Shown piece after piece: positions 55,973-64,000 of a stretch of DNA of 64,000 bases. A program made the position numbers and the translations under genes. How positions within the stretch are numbered: the first letter of the stretch is position 1; each line of letters opens with the position of its first letter. The notes under the pieces were generated by a model. That model was given only the letters and a program-made list of their open reading frames with translations. It ran no database searches and was not told the DNA's origin. The stretch is from JAGQIB01 sp041393395 (GTDB taxonomy: Bacteria; ARS69): NCBI GenBank assembly GCA_041393395.1, contig JAWKKG010000007.1, positions 1 through 64,000 on the forward strand, written 5' to 3'.

Positions 55973-57850
55973 TCAGCCGGAGGCGGTGCCGGATCGCGCC
56001 TGCTCGAGCAGCTCGCGCCCGCGCCGCAAGGTGGAGTTGCCAGGATCGATCGCGGCCGCGCGATCGAAGGACTTCGCCGCTTCGTCCCACTTCTCGAGTC
56101 CGAGCTGCGCGAGCCCGAGCCCCGCCCAGGCGTCGGCGTTGCCGGGTTCGGCTCGGGTCGCGGCGGCGTACGTGTCCGCGGCGCCCGCGTAGTCGGCGCC
56201 GCGCAGCCGACAGAAGCCGAGACCACGCAGCGCCTGGGCGTTCGTCGGTTCCTTTTCGAGCGTGTGGCGATACTCGGACTCCGCGCCGCGAAGATCCCCG
56301 GACGCCGCGAGTCCCTGCGCGAGCAGCAGGCGCGCGGCGACGAGGTCCGGATTCAGTCGCACGGCCGCGCGGAAGCTCTCCACGGACTTCGCCGCGTCCC
56401 CCGCGCGAAGTCGCGCGATGCCGAGGTTCAGGTGATACGCGGGGACCTCCGGCGCCTCGCGCGCCGCGGTCTCGAGACGGGAGAGTGCCTCGGGATCCCG
56501 GCCCGCCTTGAGCGCGAGGATTCCCGCCTGGTAGTTCGCGGCGGCGTCCTTGGGGTCCAGCGCGAGCGCGCGATCGAACTCCACGCGCGCGCCCTCCGTG
56601 TCGCCGGCGCGCAGTCGCGCGTTCGCCACCGCCGAGTGGTCGGCTGCCGTCCACTTCGTGTCGGGGGGGAAGGTGTCGTAGTCCGTCAGGGCCGCGCGTC
56701 GCGCGTCGTCGTCCGGTGAGAGAAGGCCGGCGCGAACGGCCGCGAGACGCGCATCCGCGCGCGACGGATCGATTCTTCGCGCGGCGTTCGCGGCCTCGAG
56801 CGCCTGGGCCGGACGATTCGCGTCGAGGCAGGCCCGGGCGAGCCGGACGAGCGCGTCGACGTCGTCGGGCACGATCTGCACGTAGCGCAGGTAGATCTGC
56901 GCCGCGCGTTCCTTGCGGCCCGCCCGGTCCATGAGGTCGGCCAGGTCGCGCAGCGCGGGCGCGTACGTGGAGTCGGCCGCGATCGCCTCCGCCCAGAGGT
57001 CGCGCGCCCGCTCGGCGTCGCCGGTCTTCCGGTAGAGTGCCCCGAGCTCGTGCAGCGTGGGTGCGGTGCGCGTGACTCCCGGCGCGGACAGCGCCTTCTC
57101 GAACGCGTCGATCGCGAGCGTCGGCGCGCGTTTCTCGTACACGCGCCCGACCAGGGTCGCCCTCTCCGGATCGCTCGGATCCAGATCGAACGCCTTGAGC
57201 GCCGCGACCTCGGCGCCGGAAGCGTCGCCGCGGGCGAGAGCGAGGCGCGCGACGGCGTCCCAGTAGAGATCCTCGCCTTCGAGCACGCCCTTCTGGGTCG
57301 CGCCGCGCGCCAGCATCTTCTCGGCGGGATCGAGCTGACCGCCCGCGATGAGGAGTCGCGCGCGTCCGTACCACGCCGGCCAGCAGTCGACATTCGCGTC
57401 GATCGCCTTGGCGAATTCCTCCTCGGCCTCGAGGTCGCGTCCGAGGCGCAGCAGCAGGAGGCCGAGTCCCGCCTCCGCGCGGGCGCGATCGTCCGCATCG
57501 CGCCCGGATTCCGCGACGGCCACCCGGTAGAGCGGCTCGGCGTCCGCGGCCCGGCCCTCCCGGACCGCGATCTGGGCGAGCCCGCAGCGGGCGCGGGCCG
57601 TCCTGTAACCGTTTTCAAGGGCGGCCGTGAACTGGGCCCGGGCGTCCGGCAGGCGGGCCTCCGCGAGAGCGCGTTCGCCGAGCCGCACCGGATCCTCGTC
57701 GATGCCGTACGTTCGCTGGGCGTGGGCGGGCTCGTTCGCCGCGATCGCGAACGCGATCAGCGTGAATGCGATCCGGACCGCCGCCGCGACGCCGCTCCCG
57801 GGATTCCGAGCGGCGCAAGGTCTGGGGCGCGGGAGCGGAGTTCCAGTCAA
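55973..57850 (-). CDS. Secreted tetratricopeptide repeat protein
   Basis: 625 aa. There is no ATG or GTG near the signal peptide (VRIAFTLIAFAIAANEPAHA), so I take TTG at 57850, which overlaps the stop of the binding-protein gene (TTGA) with AGGAG about 10 nt upstream. At least twelve TPRs follow, e.g. YHLNLGIARLRAGDAAKSVESFRAAVRLNPD and ALRGLGFCRLRGADYAGAADTYAAATRAEP. It is periplasmic and may scaffold the TonB machinery or its receptor. The start is the least certain part. Confidence 0.8.
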   Translation of the reverse strand: MTGTPLPRPRPCAARNPGSGVAAAVRIAFTLIAFAIAANEPAHAQRTYGIDEDPVRLGERALAEARLPDARAQFTAALENGYRTARARCGLAQIAVREGRAADAEPLYRVAVAESGRDADDRARAEAGLGLLLLRLGRDLEAEEEFAKAIDANVDCWPAWYGRARLLIAGGQLDPAEKMLARGATQKGVLEGEDLYWDAVARLALARGDASGAEVAALKAFDLDPSDPERATLVGRVYEKRAPTLAIDAFEKALSAPGVTRTAPTLHELGALYRKTGDAERARDLWAEAIAADSTYAPALRDLADLMDRAGRKERAAQIYLRYVQIVPDDVDALVRLARACLDANRPAQALEAANAARRIDPSRADARLAAVRAGLLSPDDDARRAALTDYDTFPPDTKWTAADHSAVANARLRAGDTEGARVEFDRALALDPKDAAANYQAGILALKAGRDPEALSRLETAAREAPEVPAYHLNLGIARLRAGDAAKSVESFRAAVRLNPDLVAARLLLAQGLAASGDLRGAESEYRHTLEKEPTNAQALRGLGFCRLRGADYAGAADTYAAATRAEPGNADAWAGLGLAQLGLEKWDEAAKSFDRAAAIDPGNSTLRRGRELLEQARSGTASG

Positions 57851-58797
57851 CGGGCCGCGACTCCTGGCGTGAGGACCACCGGCCGGGAGGTCCACCGGGC
57901 GGGGACGAACCCCGAACGATCGAGCCGACGCTGGATCCGATCGTCCGCGACCCAGGTCACGAACATCGACGACTCGCGTCTTCGGGACAGCGCGGTCGAA
58001 ACCACCAGGTGAAGGTAGAGCGGGTAGTCGCCGGAGGTCAACGTCTCGGGGCCGGGGCGGACGAGCGACCCGTCCGGGCGTCGAACCGGGAGGATCCGGA
58101 GACCCGGCGGATCGTCGAAGTCGGCGCGACCCCACGCGGCGCCGACTCCGATCGCTTCCGGATCGGCGACGAGTGCGGCGCGCACGGCGGCCTCGTCCGC
58201 GAGCCAGATCACCCGCGGGTCGGCGGCGGGGAGTCGGAGATCCGGGCGACGCGTCGCGAGCGCGCCGGGAACGCCGGAGGCCGGGGCGGGCGCGTAGAGG
58301 CGCGAGTACGGCGCGGAGGCGCCGGCCGCGAGAAACGTCGCCAGGGAGTCGAGGGAGATCGCCTCGACCGACGTGTCGGCGCCGGCCCAGAACAGGAGCG
58401 CCCCGGTCGCCACCGGCCACACGCCGAGGCTGTCCTTCGCGGTCTCGCGAAAGAAAGCGAGCTCTTCCTCGGTGGGGGCACGGAGCGAGAACGCGATGTC
58501 GGTGCGCTGATTCAGCAGATCCTCGAGTGCCTCGATCGCGTCGTCACGGCCGCTCCGGAGCTCCACATCGGGATAATTCGCGGAGAACACGCCCAGGAGC
58601 TCCGCGACGATCGCCGGCGCGGCGCGGCGGCCCGATACGATGAGCGGTCGATCGGGCTCCGACGGCGTGAAGACGATCCGCCTCACGTCGTCGCGTCCGA
58701 ACCACAGCGCGGCGACGATCGCGACGTAGATCGCGACGCGAATCGGTACACCGACGCGACGCGTCGGCCTCGTGGCACGGTCGGATCGCAAGCTCAC
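57847..58797 (-). CDS. Membrane-anchored periplasmic-binding-like protein (PstS-type)
   Basis: 316 aa from GTG at 58797 (a TTG at 58791 with GAGGT upstream is also possible). One N-terminal helix (IRVAIYVAIVAALWFG) anchors it, with no cleavage site. The rest is like PstS/type 2 binding proteins: PLIVSGRRAAPAIVAELLGVFSANYPDVEL, DLLNQRTDIAFSLRAPT, and the late VSTALSRRRESSMFVTWVADDRIQRRL. Ligand unknown; phosphate is only a guess. It is the first gene of the ExbB/ExbD/TonB operon, an unusual link. Confidence 0.75.
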   Translation of the reverse strand: MSLRSDRATRPTRRVGVPIRVAIYVAIVAALWFGRDDVRRIVFTPSEPDRPLIVSGRRAAPAIVAELLGVFSANYPDVELRSGRDDAIEALEDLLNQRTDIAFSLRAPTEEELAFFRETAKDSLGVWPVATGALLFWAGADTSVEAISLDSLATFLAAGASAPYSRLYAPAPASGVPGALATRRPDLRLPAADPRVIWLADEAAVRAALVADPEAIGVGAAWGRADFDDPPGLRILPVRRPDGSLVRPGPETLTSGDYPLYLHLVVSTALSRRRESSMFVTWVADDRIQRRLDRSGFVPARWTSRPVVLTPGVAAR

Positions 58798-58870
58798 CTC
58801 GAACCGGGGACGTCGAATCCGGCGGACGTTGTCGTTGCCCGCGGTCTGGACCGTGGCCAATAATACCGCA

Positions 58871-60358
58871 ATGAATCCGACCCGCACTCGAACGGTCGTC
58901 GCGCTCGCATTCCTCCTCGGATCGACCGCGTGCGGCCCCTCCGGTTCCCGGGACTCACAACCGCCGCGGGACGCTGCGGCGACGTCGCCCGGATCCGCGG
59001 CCCGCTCCTCGCCGGGTGGCACGGCCGTGGAGCAGGCGCTCCTGTCCGAACTCCAGGAACGGACGTTCCGCTTCTTCTGGGAGACCACCGATCCGACCAC
59101 CGGTCTCGCGCCGGACCGCTGGCCCACGCGCTCGTTTGCGAGCGTCGCCGCCACCGGCTTCGCGCTGACGTCCTATCCGATCGGCGTGGAGCACGGCTGG
59201 GTGAACCGCGCGGAAGCGGCGGCCCGCACCCGCGACACGCTGCGCTTCCTGTGGAACGCGCCGCAGGGTCCCGAGCCGGAGGGCACGATCGGCTACCACG
59301 GCCTCTTCTACCACTTCCTCGAGCCCGAGACCGGTGTCCGCTTCCGTGACGTCGAGCTCTCGACCGTGGATACCGCGCTGCTGCTCGCGGGGGCCCTGTT
59401 CACCCGCGAGTACTTCGATGGAGAGACCGCGACCGAGGCCGAGCTGCGTTCTCTCGCGGACTCGCTGTACGCCCGAGCCGACTGGAACTGGGCGTCGCCG
59501 CGTCCGCCGGCGCTGGGTCACGGCTGGGATCCGGAGTCCGGCCACCTGCCGTACGACTGGCGCGGGTACAACGAGGCGATGATCCTCTATCTGCTCGCAC
59601 TCGGTTCGCCGACCCACGCGGTGCCGACGGAGGCCTGGGACGAGTGGTCGTCCCGTTACCGCACCGGCGAGTTCCAGGGCGAGACGTACCTCGGGTTCGC
59701 CCCGATGTTCGGCCATCAGTACTCGCACGCGTTCGTCGACTTCCGCGGCATCGAGGATCGGGCCGCGCGGGAGCTCGGGTTCGACTACTTCGAGAACTCC
59801 GTGCGCGCGGCACGCGCGCAGCACGCCTACGCGGTCGAGAATCCGCGGGGCTTCGCGGGATACGGCGATCGGCTCTGGGGTCTCACCGCGTGCGACGGTC
59901 CGGTGGAGGGTACGTTCGACTGGAACGGTCGCCCGCACGACGTGCACACGTACTGGGCGCGCGGCGCCTGCTTCACCGGAGTGAACGACGACGGCACCGT
60001 GGCTCCGACGGCGGCCGCGGCCAGCATCGCGTTCGTGCCGGAGCTCGTGATGCCTGCCCTCGTGGCGATGAGGGAGGACTTCGGCGAGAACCTCTACGGA
60101 GACTATGGCTTCCTCGACGCGCTGAATCCGAGCTACCGCGACACGACGCGCGCGCCGCAGCACGGCCGGGTCGTGCCCGACGTGGGCTGGTTCGATACGG
60201 ACTATCTCGGCATCGACCAGGGCCCGATCGTGGCGATGATCGAGAACGCTCGGTCCGGACTCGTGTGGCGAACGATGAAACGGAACGCCGGGCTCCGCGA
60301 GGGGCTCCGCCGCGCCGGGTTCGCCGGAGGCTGGCTCGACGAGGGGAACGGCGAGTGA
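58871..60358 (+). CDS. Glucoamylase-domain (GH144-like) lipoprotein
   Basis: 495 aa from ATG at 58871. Lipobox in ALAFLLGSTAC, so a lipid-anchored enzyme. The body is the PF10091-type alpha/alpha6 barrel: TFRFFWETTDPTTGLAPDRWP, SVAATGFALTSYPIGVEHGW, GLFYHFLEPETGVRF, DWRGYNEAMILYLLALGSP, GYGDRLWGLTACDGP and TDYLGIDQGPIVAMIENARSGLVW. Characterised members of this group are endo-beta-1,2-glucanases (GH144) rather than amylases. The stop overlaps the binding-protein start (GTGA), so it is cotranscribed with the importer. Confidence 0.88.
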   Translation: MNPTRTRTVVALAFLLGSTACGPSGSRDSQPPRDAAATSPGSAARSSPGGTAVEQALLSELQERTFRFFWETTDPTTGLAPDRWPTRSFASVAATGFALTSYPIGVEHGWVNRAEAAARTRDTLRFLWNAPQGPEPEGTIGYHGLFYHFLEPETGVRFRDVELSTVDTALLLAGALFTREYFDGETATEAELRSLADSLYARADWNWASPRPPALGHGWDPESGHLPYDWRGYNEAMILYLLALGSPTHAVPTEAWDEWSSRYRTGEFQGETYLGFAPMFGHQYSHAFVDFRGIEDRAARELGFDYFENSVRAARAQHAYAVENPRGFAGYGDRLWGLTACDGPVEGTFDWNGRPHDVHTYWARGACFTGVNDDGTVAPTAAAASIAFVPELVMPALVAMREDFGENLYGDYGFLDALNPSYRDTTRAPQHGRVVPDVGWFDTDYLGIDQGPIVAMIENARSGLVWRTMKRNAGLREGLRRAGFAGGWLDEGNGE

Positions 60359-61641
60359 GCGCGGTTCGTCGTCCGCTGCGACTCCCCCTCTTCGTCGTTC
60401 TTCTGCTTTCGACCGTCTCCTGCACTCCGCGCGACGATTCCGTCGTGCTGAGATTCTGGGCCATGGGTCGCGAGGGCGAGGTCGTGTCGGAGCTCCTGCC
60501 CGGCTTCGAGGCCGAGCATCCGGGCGTGCGCGTCGAGGTGCAGCAGATCCCGTGGTCCGCCGCGCACGAGAAGATGCTCACGGCATTCGTGGGACGCTCC
60601 ACGCCGGATGTGGCGCAGCTCGGGAACACGTGGATCGCGGAGTTCGCGGAGCTCGGCGCGATCGCTCCCCTCGACGAGCGGATCGCGGCGTCGAAGTCGC
60701 TCGCGGACAGTTCGTTCTTTTCCGGGATCCTCGAGACGAATCGAATCGACGGCGCGACGTTCGGCGTCCCGTGGTACGTCGACACGCGCGTCGTGTTCTA
60801 CCGGCGCGACTTCCTCGCGGCGACCGGTCGCCCGTTTCCGGAAACCTGGGATGATTGGCGCGACACGCTCGTCGCGCTGCGCCCTCACGTGTCGGCCGAC
60901 GGCTTTCCCGTGTTCCTGCCGCTCACGGAATGGTCGCAGCCGGTGATCCTCGGACTGCAGGCGGGGTCGCCTCTGCTGGGGGACGGGGATACCCGCGGCG
61001 CGTTCGCGGCGCCGGCGTTTCGCCGCGCGCTCGACTTCTACGCTTCGCTGTTCCGGGAAGGACTGTCGCCGGCCGTCGGCTACGCGGAGGTCGGCAACAT
61101 CTACCAGGAGTTCGCGCGCGGGAAGTTCGCGATGTGGATCACCGGACCGTGGAACCTCGGGGAGATGGCGCGGCGACTGCCGCCCGAGCTCGCCGACGCC
61201 TGGGGCACCGCGCCGCTCCCGGGGCCGACCGGCGCCGCGTCCGGCGTGTCGCTCGCGGGCGGTTCGAGCCTCGTGGTGTTCGCGGGCTCCGCGCATCCGG
61301 AGATCGCGTGGGAGCTCGTGGAGTACCTCGCGCGACCCGAGCAGCAGGCCCGCTTCTACCGGCTGACGGGCGACCTGCCGGCGCACCGGGACGCGTGGGC
61401 CGACTCGACGTTGCGCGCGGACCCGAACGTCGCGGCGTTCGAGACGCAGCTCTACCGGGTCGCGCCGACGCCGAAGGTTCCCGAGTGGGAGTCCATCGCG
61501 TCGCGCGTGCAGCAGCGAGTGGAGGAGATCGTCCGCGGCGGTCGCGACGAGGGGGAAGCCCTCCAGGACCTGGACCGCGACGCGGACCGTCTGCTCGAGA
61601 AGCGACGGTGGCTCCGGACTCACACGGAGCCGGCGTCGTGA
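60355..61641 (+). CDS. Sugar ABC transporter substrate-binding lipoprotein
   Basis: 428 aa from GTG at 60355 with GAGGGGA upstream. The lipobox is LLLSTVSC. LRFWAMGREGEVVSELLPGFEAEHPGVRVEVQ and DVAQLGNTWIAEFAELGAI are typical of the carbohydrate-binding family (UgpB/MalE type). NIYQEFARGKFAMWITGPWNLGEM fits the later part. It should bind an oligosaccharide, possibly released by the GH144-like enzyme encoded upstream. Confidence 0.92.
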   Translation: MSAVRRPLRLPLFVVLLLSTVSCTPRDDSVVLRFWAMGREGEVVSELLPGFEAEHPGVRVEVQQIPWSAAHEKMLTAFVGRSTPDVAQLGNTWIAEFAELGAIAPLDERIAASKSLADSSFFSGILETNRIDGATFGVPWYVDTRVVFYRRDFLAATGRPFPETWDDWRDTLVALRPHVSADGFPVFLPLTEWSQPVILGLQAGSPLLGDGDTRGAFAAPAFRRALDFYASLFREGLSPAVGYAEVGNIYQEFARGKFAMWITGPWNLGEMARRLPPELADAWGTAPLPGPTGAASGVSLAGGSSLVVFAGSAHPEIAWELVEYLARPEQQARFYRLTGDLPAHRDAWADSTLRADPNVAAFETQLYRVAPTPKVPEWESIASRVQQRVEEIVRGGRDEGEALQDLDRDADRLLEKRRWLRTHTEPAS

Positions 61642-62531
61642 GCGCCGTCGGCAGCGACCGCAGTCAGATCCGGGCGGCCTGGATCCTCGTGGGCCCCGCG
61701 GTGCTGCTGCTCGTGTCGTTCTTCCTGCTGCCGGTCGTGGCGGGCCTCCTTCTCAGCCTCACCGATTTCGACATCTACGCGATCGCCGATCCCGCGAACG
61801 CGCGGTTCGTGGGGCTCGCGAACTACGCGCAGGTGCTGAGCAGCGACGCGTTCCGGCAGGCGCTCGCGAACACCCTCTACTTCGTGCTCGTGGGCGGCCC
61901 GCTCTCGATCGCGGTGTCGCTCGCCGCGGCGGTCCTGGTGGAGGCGCGGCTCCTTCGCGGCAAGCGCTGGTTCCGCACCGCGTACTTCGTTCCGGTCGTC
62001 ACGACGCTCGTGGCGGTCGCGATCGTCTGGCGCTACCTGTACCATCCCGACGGCATCATCAATCATCTGCTCCGCTCGATCGGCGCGTCGCCCGTCGACT
62101 GGCTCGGCAACCCGCGCTGGGCGATGCCGGCGATCATCCTCCTCGCGATCTGGAAGAACTTCGGCTACAACATGCTCATCCTCGTCGCCGGTCTGCAGGC
62201 GATTCCCGAGCAGTTGTACGAAGCGGCGGAGATCGACGGCGCCGGCGGCCTCCGGCGCTTCCTCCACGTGACGCTGCCCGGGCTCGGTCCGGTACTGTTC
62301 TTCGTCTCCGTGACCACGACGATCGGCTACTTCCAGCTCTTCGCGGAGCCGTACGTGATGACGCAGGGCGGTCCGCTCGGCGCCACGCGCAGCATCATGC
62401 TGCTCATGTACGAGGAGGGCTTCCGCTGGTGGCGCATGGGCGACGCGGCAACGCTCGCCACGTTCCTGCTCGGCGTGACGCTCGCAGGCGCCCTCATCCA
62501 GATCGCGCTGCGACGGAGGCTGGAGTCGTGA
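61638..62531 (+). CDS. Sugar ABC transporter permease, MalF/UgpA type
   Basis: 297 aa from GTG at 61638 (GTGA overlap). Six helices. The EAA loop is YEAAEIDGAGGLRRFLHVTLPGLGP. Other typical parts are AWILVGPAVLLLVSFFLLPV, FDIYAI and FRTAYFVPVVTTLVAVAIVWRYL. Pairs with the next permease to form the channel. Confidence 0.94.
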   Translation: MSAVGSDRSQIRAAWILVGPAVLLLVSFFLLPVVAGLLLSLTDFDIYAIADPANARFVGLANYAQVLSSDAFRQALANTLYFVLVGGPLSIAVSLAAAVLVEARLLRGKRWFRTAYFVPVVTTLVAVAIVWRYLYHPDGIINHLLRSIGASPVDWLGNPRWAMPAIILLAIWKNFGYNMLILVAGLQAIPEQLYEAAEIDGAGGLRRFLHVTLPGLGPVLFFVSVTTTIGYFQLFAEPYVMTQGGPLGATRSIMLLMYEEGFRWWRMGDAATLATFLLGVTLAGALIQIALRRRLES

Positions 62532-63343
62532 GGGCGCGCGGCTGGTTCGTACACGGACTCGCGCTCCTCGGCGCGGCGGCCACGCTCGCGCCGCTCTTCT
62601 GGATGCTCTCCGCCTCGTTCATGGCTCCGGGGGAGGCGAGCCTGCAACCACCGCCGTGGCTCCCGGCTCATCCGACGCTCGAGCACTACCGCGCGCTGTT
62701 CACGCGGCTCGATCTCGCGCGGAACTTCCTGAACAGCGCGGTCATCACCGTCTCCGCGACCGTGCTCTCGGTGCTGATCAACGCGGCGGCCGGCTACGCG
62801 CTCGCGAAGCTCGCGTTCCCGGGACGGGAGCGGCTGTTCCGGGCCATCGCGTCGGCGCTCGTGATCCCGGGCCAGGTCGGAATGCTCCCGCTGTTCCTGC
62901 TCGTGCGCGAGCTCGGACTCGTGAACACGTGGGCCGCCGTGCTCCTGCCGTACCTCGCGAGTGTCTTCGGGATGTTCCTGATCCGCCAGTACGTGCTCGG
63001 CCTGCCGGACGATCTGCTGGCTGCGGCGCGCGTCGACGGGGCGGGAGAGCTGCGCATCTTCTTCTCGATCGTCCTGCCCTCGATCCGACCGGTGCTCTCC
63101 GCGCTCGCGACGTTCACGTTCCTCACCGCCTGGAACGACTTCCTGTGGCCGCTGATCGTGCTCACGGACGCGCGACGCTACACGTTGCCGGTCGCGCTCG
63201 CGAATCTCGCCGGCGAGCACGTGCAGGACGCGGAGCTGATGATGGCGGGGGCGGTCCTCACCGTACTGCCGGTGGTGGTCGTGTTCCTCTTCTTCCAGCG
63301 CGCGCTGGAGCGCGGCATCCTGGCGGGGAGCGTTCGCGGATGA
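62528..63343 (+). CDS. Sugar ABC transporter permease, MalG/UgpE type
   Basis: 271 aa from GTG at 62528 (GTGA overlap). FWMLSASFMAPGE is the typical opening and LAAARVDGAGELRIFFSIVLPSIRPVLSAL is the EAA loop; WNDFLWPLIVLTD follows. The importer has no ATPase gene here, as often in MalK/MsiK-type systems where one ATPase is shared. Confidence 0.94.
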   Translation: MRARGWFVHGLALLGAAATLAPLFWMLSASFMAPGEASLQPPPWLPAHPTLEHYRALFTRLDLARNFLNSAVITVSATVLSVLINAAAGYALAKLAFPGRERLFRAIASALVIPGQVGMLPLFLLVRELGLVNTWAAVLLPYLASVFGMFLIRQYVLGLPDDLLAAARVDGAGELRIFFSIVLPSIRPVLSALATFTFLTAWNDFLWPLIVLTDARRYTLPVALANLAGEHVQDAELMMAGAVLTVLPVVVVFLFFQRALERGILAGSVRG

Positions 63344-64000
63344 GCTCGTGTCGTCGCAGGATTCTCCCGCTCGCGACCGTCGTGCTCGCCGGAGTAGCCG
63401 CCGCCGGATTCGGAGACGCCTCCGCGGAGACGCTGGCGGGCTTCGCCGACTCCACCGCGTGGCGACTGCTGCCGTCGGACGGCGTCGAGGCGGCCTGGGT
63501 CGCGCCCGCACCGGGCGCGGAGGCAGCGGTCCGATTCGCGTTCGGCGGCGGCGGCTGGTTCATCCTGCGCCAGGACCTGGATCTTCCGCTGCCCGCGAAC
63601 TGGGAGTTCTCGTTCCGTGTGGCGGGCGACGCTCCCCCGAACAATCTCGAGTTCAAGCTCGTGGATCCCTCGGGCGAGAACGTGTGGTGGTCCGTGCGGC
63701 GCGACTTCGTGTTCCGGCGGGAGGGCGAGACCGTGCGCGTGAAGAAGCGCCACGTGTCGTTCGCGTGGGGTCCGCGGGGCGGCGGTGACGTCGATCGCCT
63801 CGGCGCGATCGAGATCGCGGTGTCGGCGGGTGCCGGCGGCTCGGGCACGCTGGAGTTCTCGGACCTGCGCTGGCGCGAGTTGCCGGAGCGAACGGGACCG
63901 CCATCCGCTCCCTGGGCGACGGCGACGTCCTTCGCGCCGGATGCCGCCGCCGCGCTCGCGGTGGACGGTGATCCGGCCACCGCCTGGCGGGCGGCGGCGG
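63340..64000 (+). CDS. Secreted carbohydrate-associated protein, truncated at window edge
   Basis: 220 codons from ATG at 63340 (ATGA overlap) and open at the right edge. A signal peptide (ILPLATVVLAGVAAAGFGDASA) precedes a beta-rich domain with WFILRQDLDLPLPANWEFSFRV, VWWSVRRDFVFRREGE and ALAVDGDPATAWRAA. The last part looks like the start of an F5/8 (discoidin) carbohydrate-binding domain, so a larger glycoside hydrolase or binding protein likely continues. Its place in the sugar operon supports this. Confidence 0.75.
   Translation, partial: MSSCRRRILPLATVVLAGVAAAGFGDASAETLAGFADSTAWRLLPSDGVEAAWVAPAPGAEAAVRFAFGGGGWFILRQDLDLPLPANWEFSFRVAGDAPPNNLEFKLVDPSGENVWWSVRRDFVFRREGETVRVKKRHVSFAWGPRGGGDVDRLGAIEIAVSAGAGGSGTLEFSDLRWRELPERTGPPSAPWATATSFAPDAAAALAVDGDPATAWRAAA

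Overview
The window is about 69% G+C, with bacterial gene spacing, many GTG and TTG starts, and many ATGA, GTGA or TGATG gene overlaps. Genes of a Gram-negative with an outer membrane are present: TonB/ExbB/ExbD, lipoproteins and a probable outer-membrane barrel. A Bacteroidota-like SdhCAB, a GldA/GldF/GldG-like exporter and a secreted protein with a FlgD-Ig-like C-terminal domain point to the FCB superphylum or neighbours. Candidatus Eisenbacteria, Krumholzibacteriota or Gemmatimonadota are my best guesses by inference; no rRNA gene is present to settle it.

Layout, left to right. 1-8.4 kb: partial secreted protein, AsnB, a GNAT acetyltransferase, 3-hydroxyacyl-CoA dehydrogenase, a GT-C-like membrane protein and an FkbH-like protein. 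8.4-12.2 kb: succinate dehydrogenase operon sdhC-sdhA-sdhB, followed 10 nt later by a small ArsC/Spx-like thioredoxin-fold gene whose redox cysteine codon is UGA. A stem-loop just downstream carries the loop AGGUCU, the same as in the E. coli fdhF SECIS. I read this as a selenoprotein that ordinary gene calling would truncate; it is the main find. 12.2-18.7 kb: an NapH-like iron-sulfur membrane protein with TPRs, then a Gld-type ABC operon ending in a clear terminator. 19-26 kb: MoaD-like protein with a BNR-propeller protein, a YyaL-type protein, an M1-like peptidase and an M28 peptidase. 26-29 kb: short-chain dehydrogenase, an unknown gene, and a lower-GC insertion sequence with 24-bp terminal inverted repeats. 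29-38 kb: GNAT, MATE exporter, putative HExxH secreted protein, and an unknown gene-M3-like peptidase-RNase R operon. 38.4-41.4 kb: glutamate dehydrogenase followed directly by a 164-bp palindrome, then a class IV aminotransferase. 41.5-46.7 kb: PadR regulator, ABC ATPase, and an FtsX-like permease fused to an alpha/beta-hydrolase. 46.7-53 kb: NAD kinase-like protein, barrel protein, PqqB-like hydrolase, NAD-binding protein, and thiE facing thiG-thiH-thiS. 53-58.8 kb: very acidic small protein, then an operon for a periplasmic-binding-like protein, TPR protein, ExbB, two ExbD and TonB. 58.9-64 kb: a GH144-like lipoprotein with a complete sugar ABC importer (binding protein and two permeases) and a truncated secreted protein, suggesting glucan use.

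No rRNA, tRNA, CRISPR array or replication origin was recognised.
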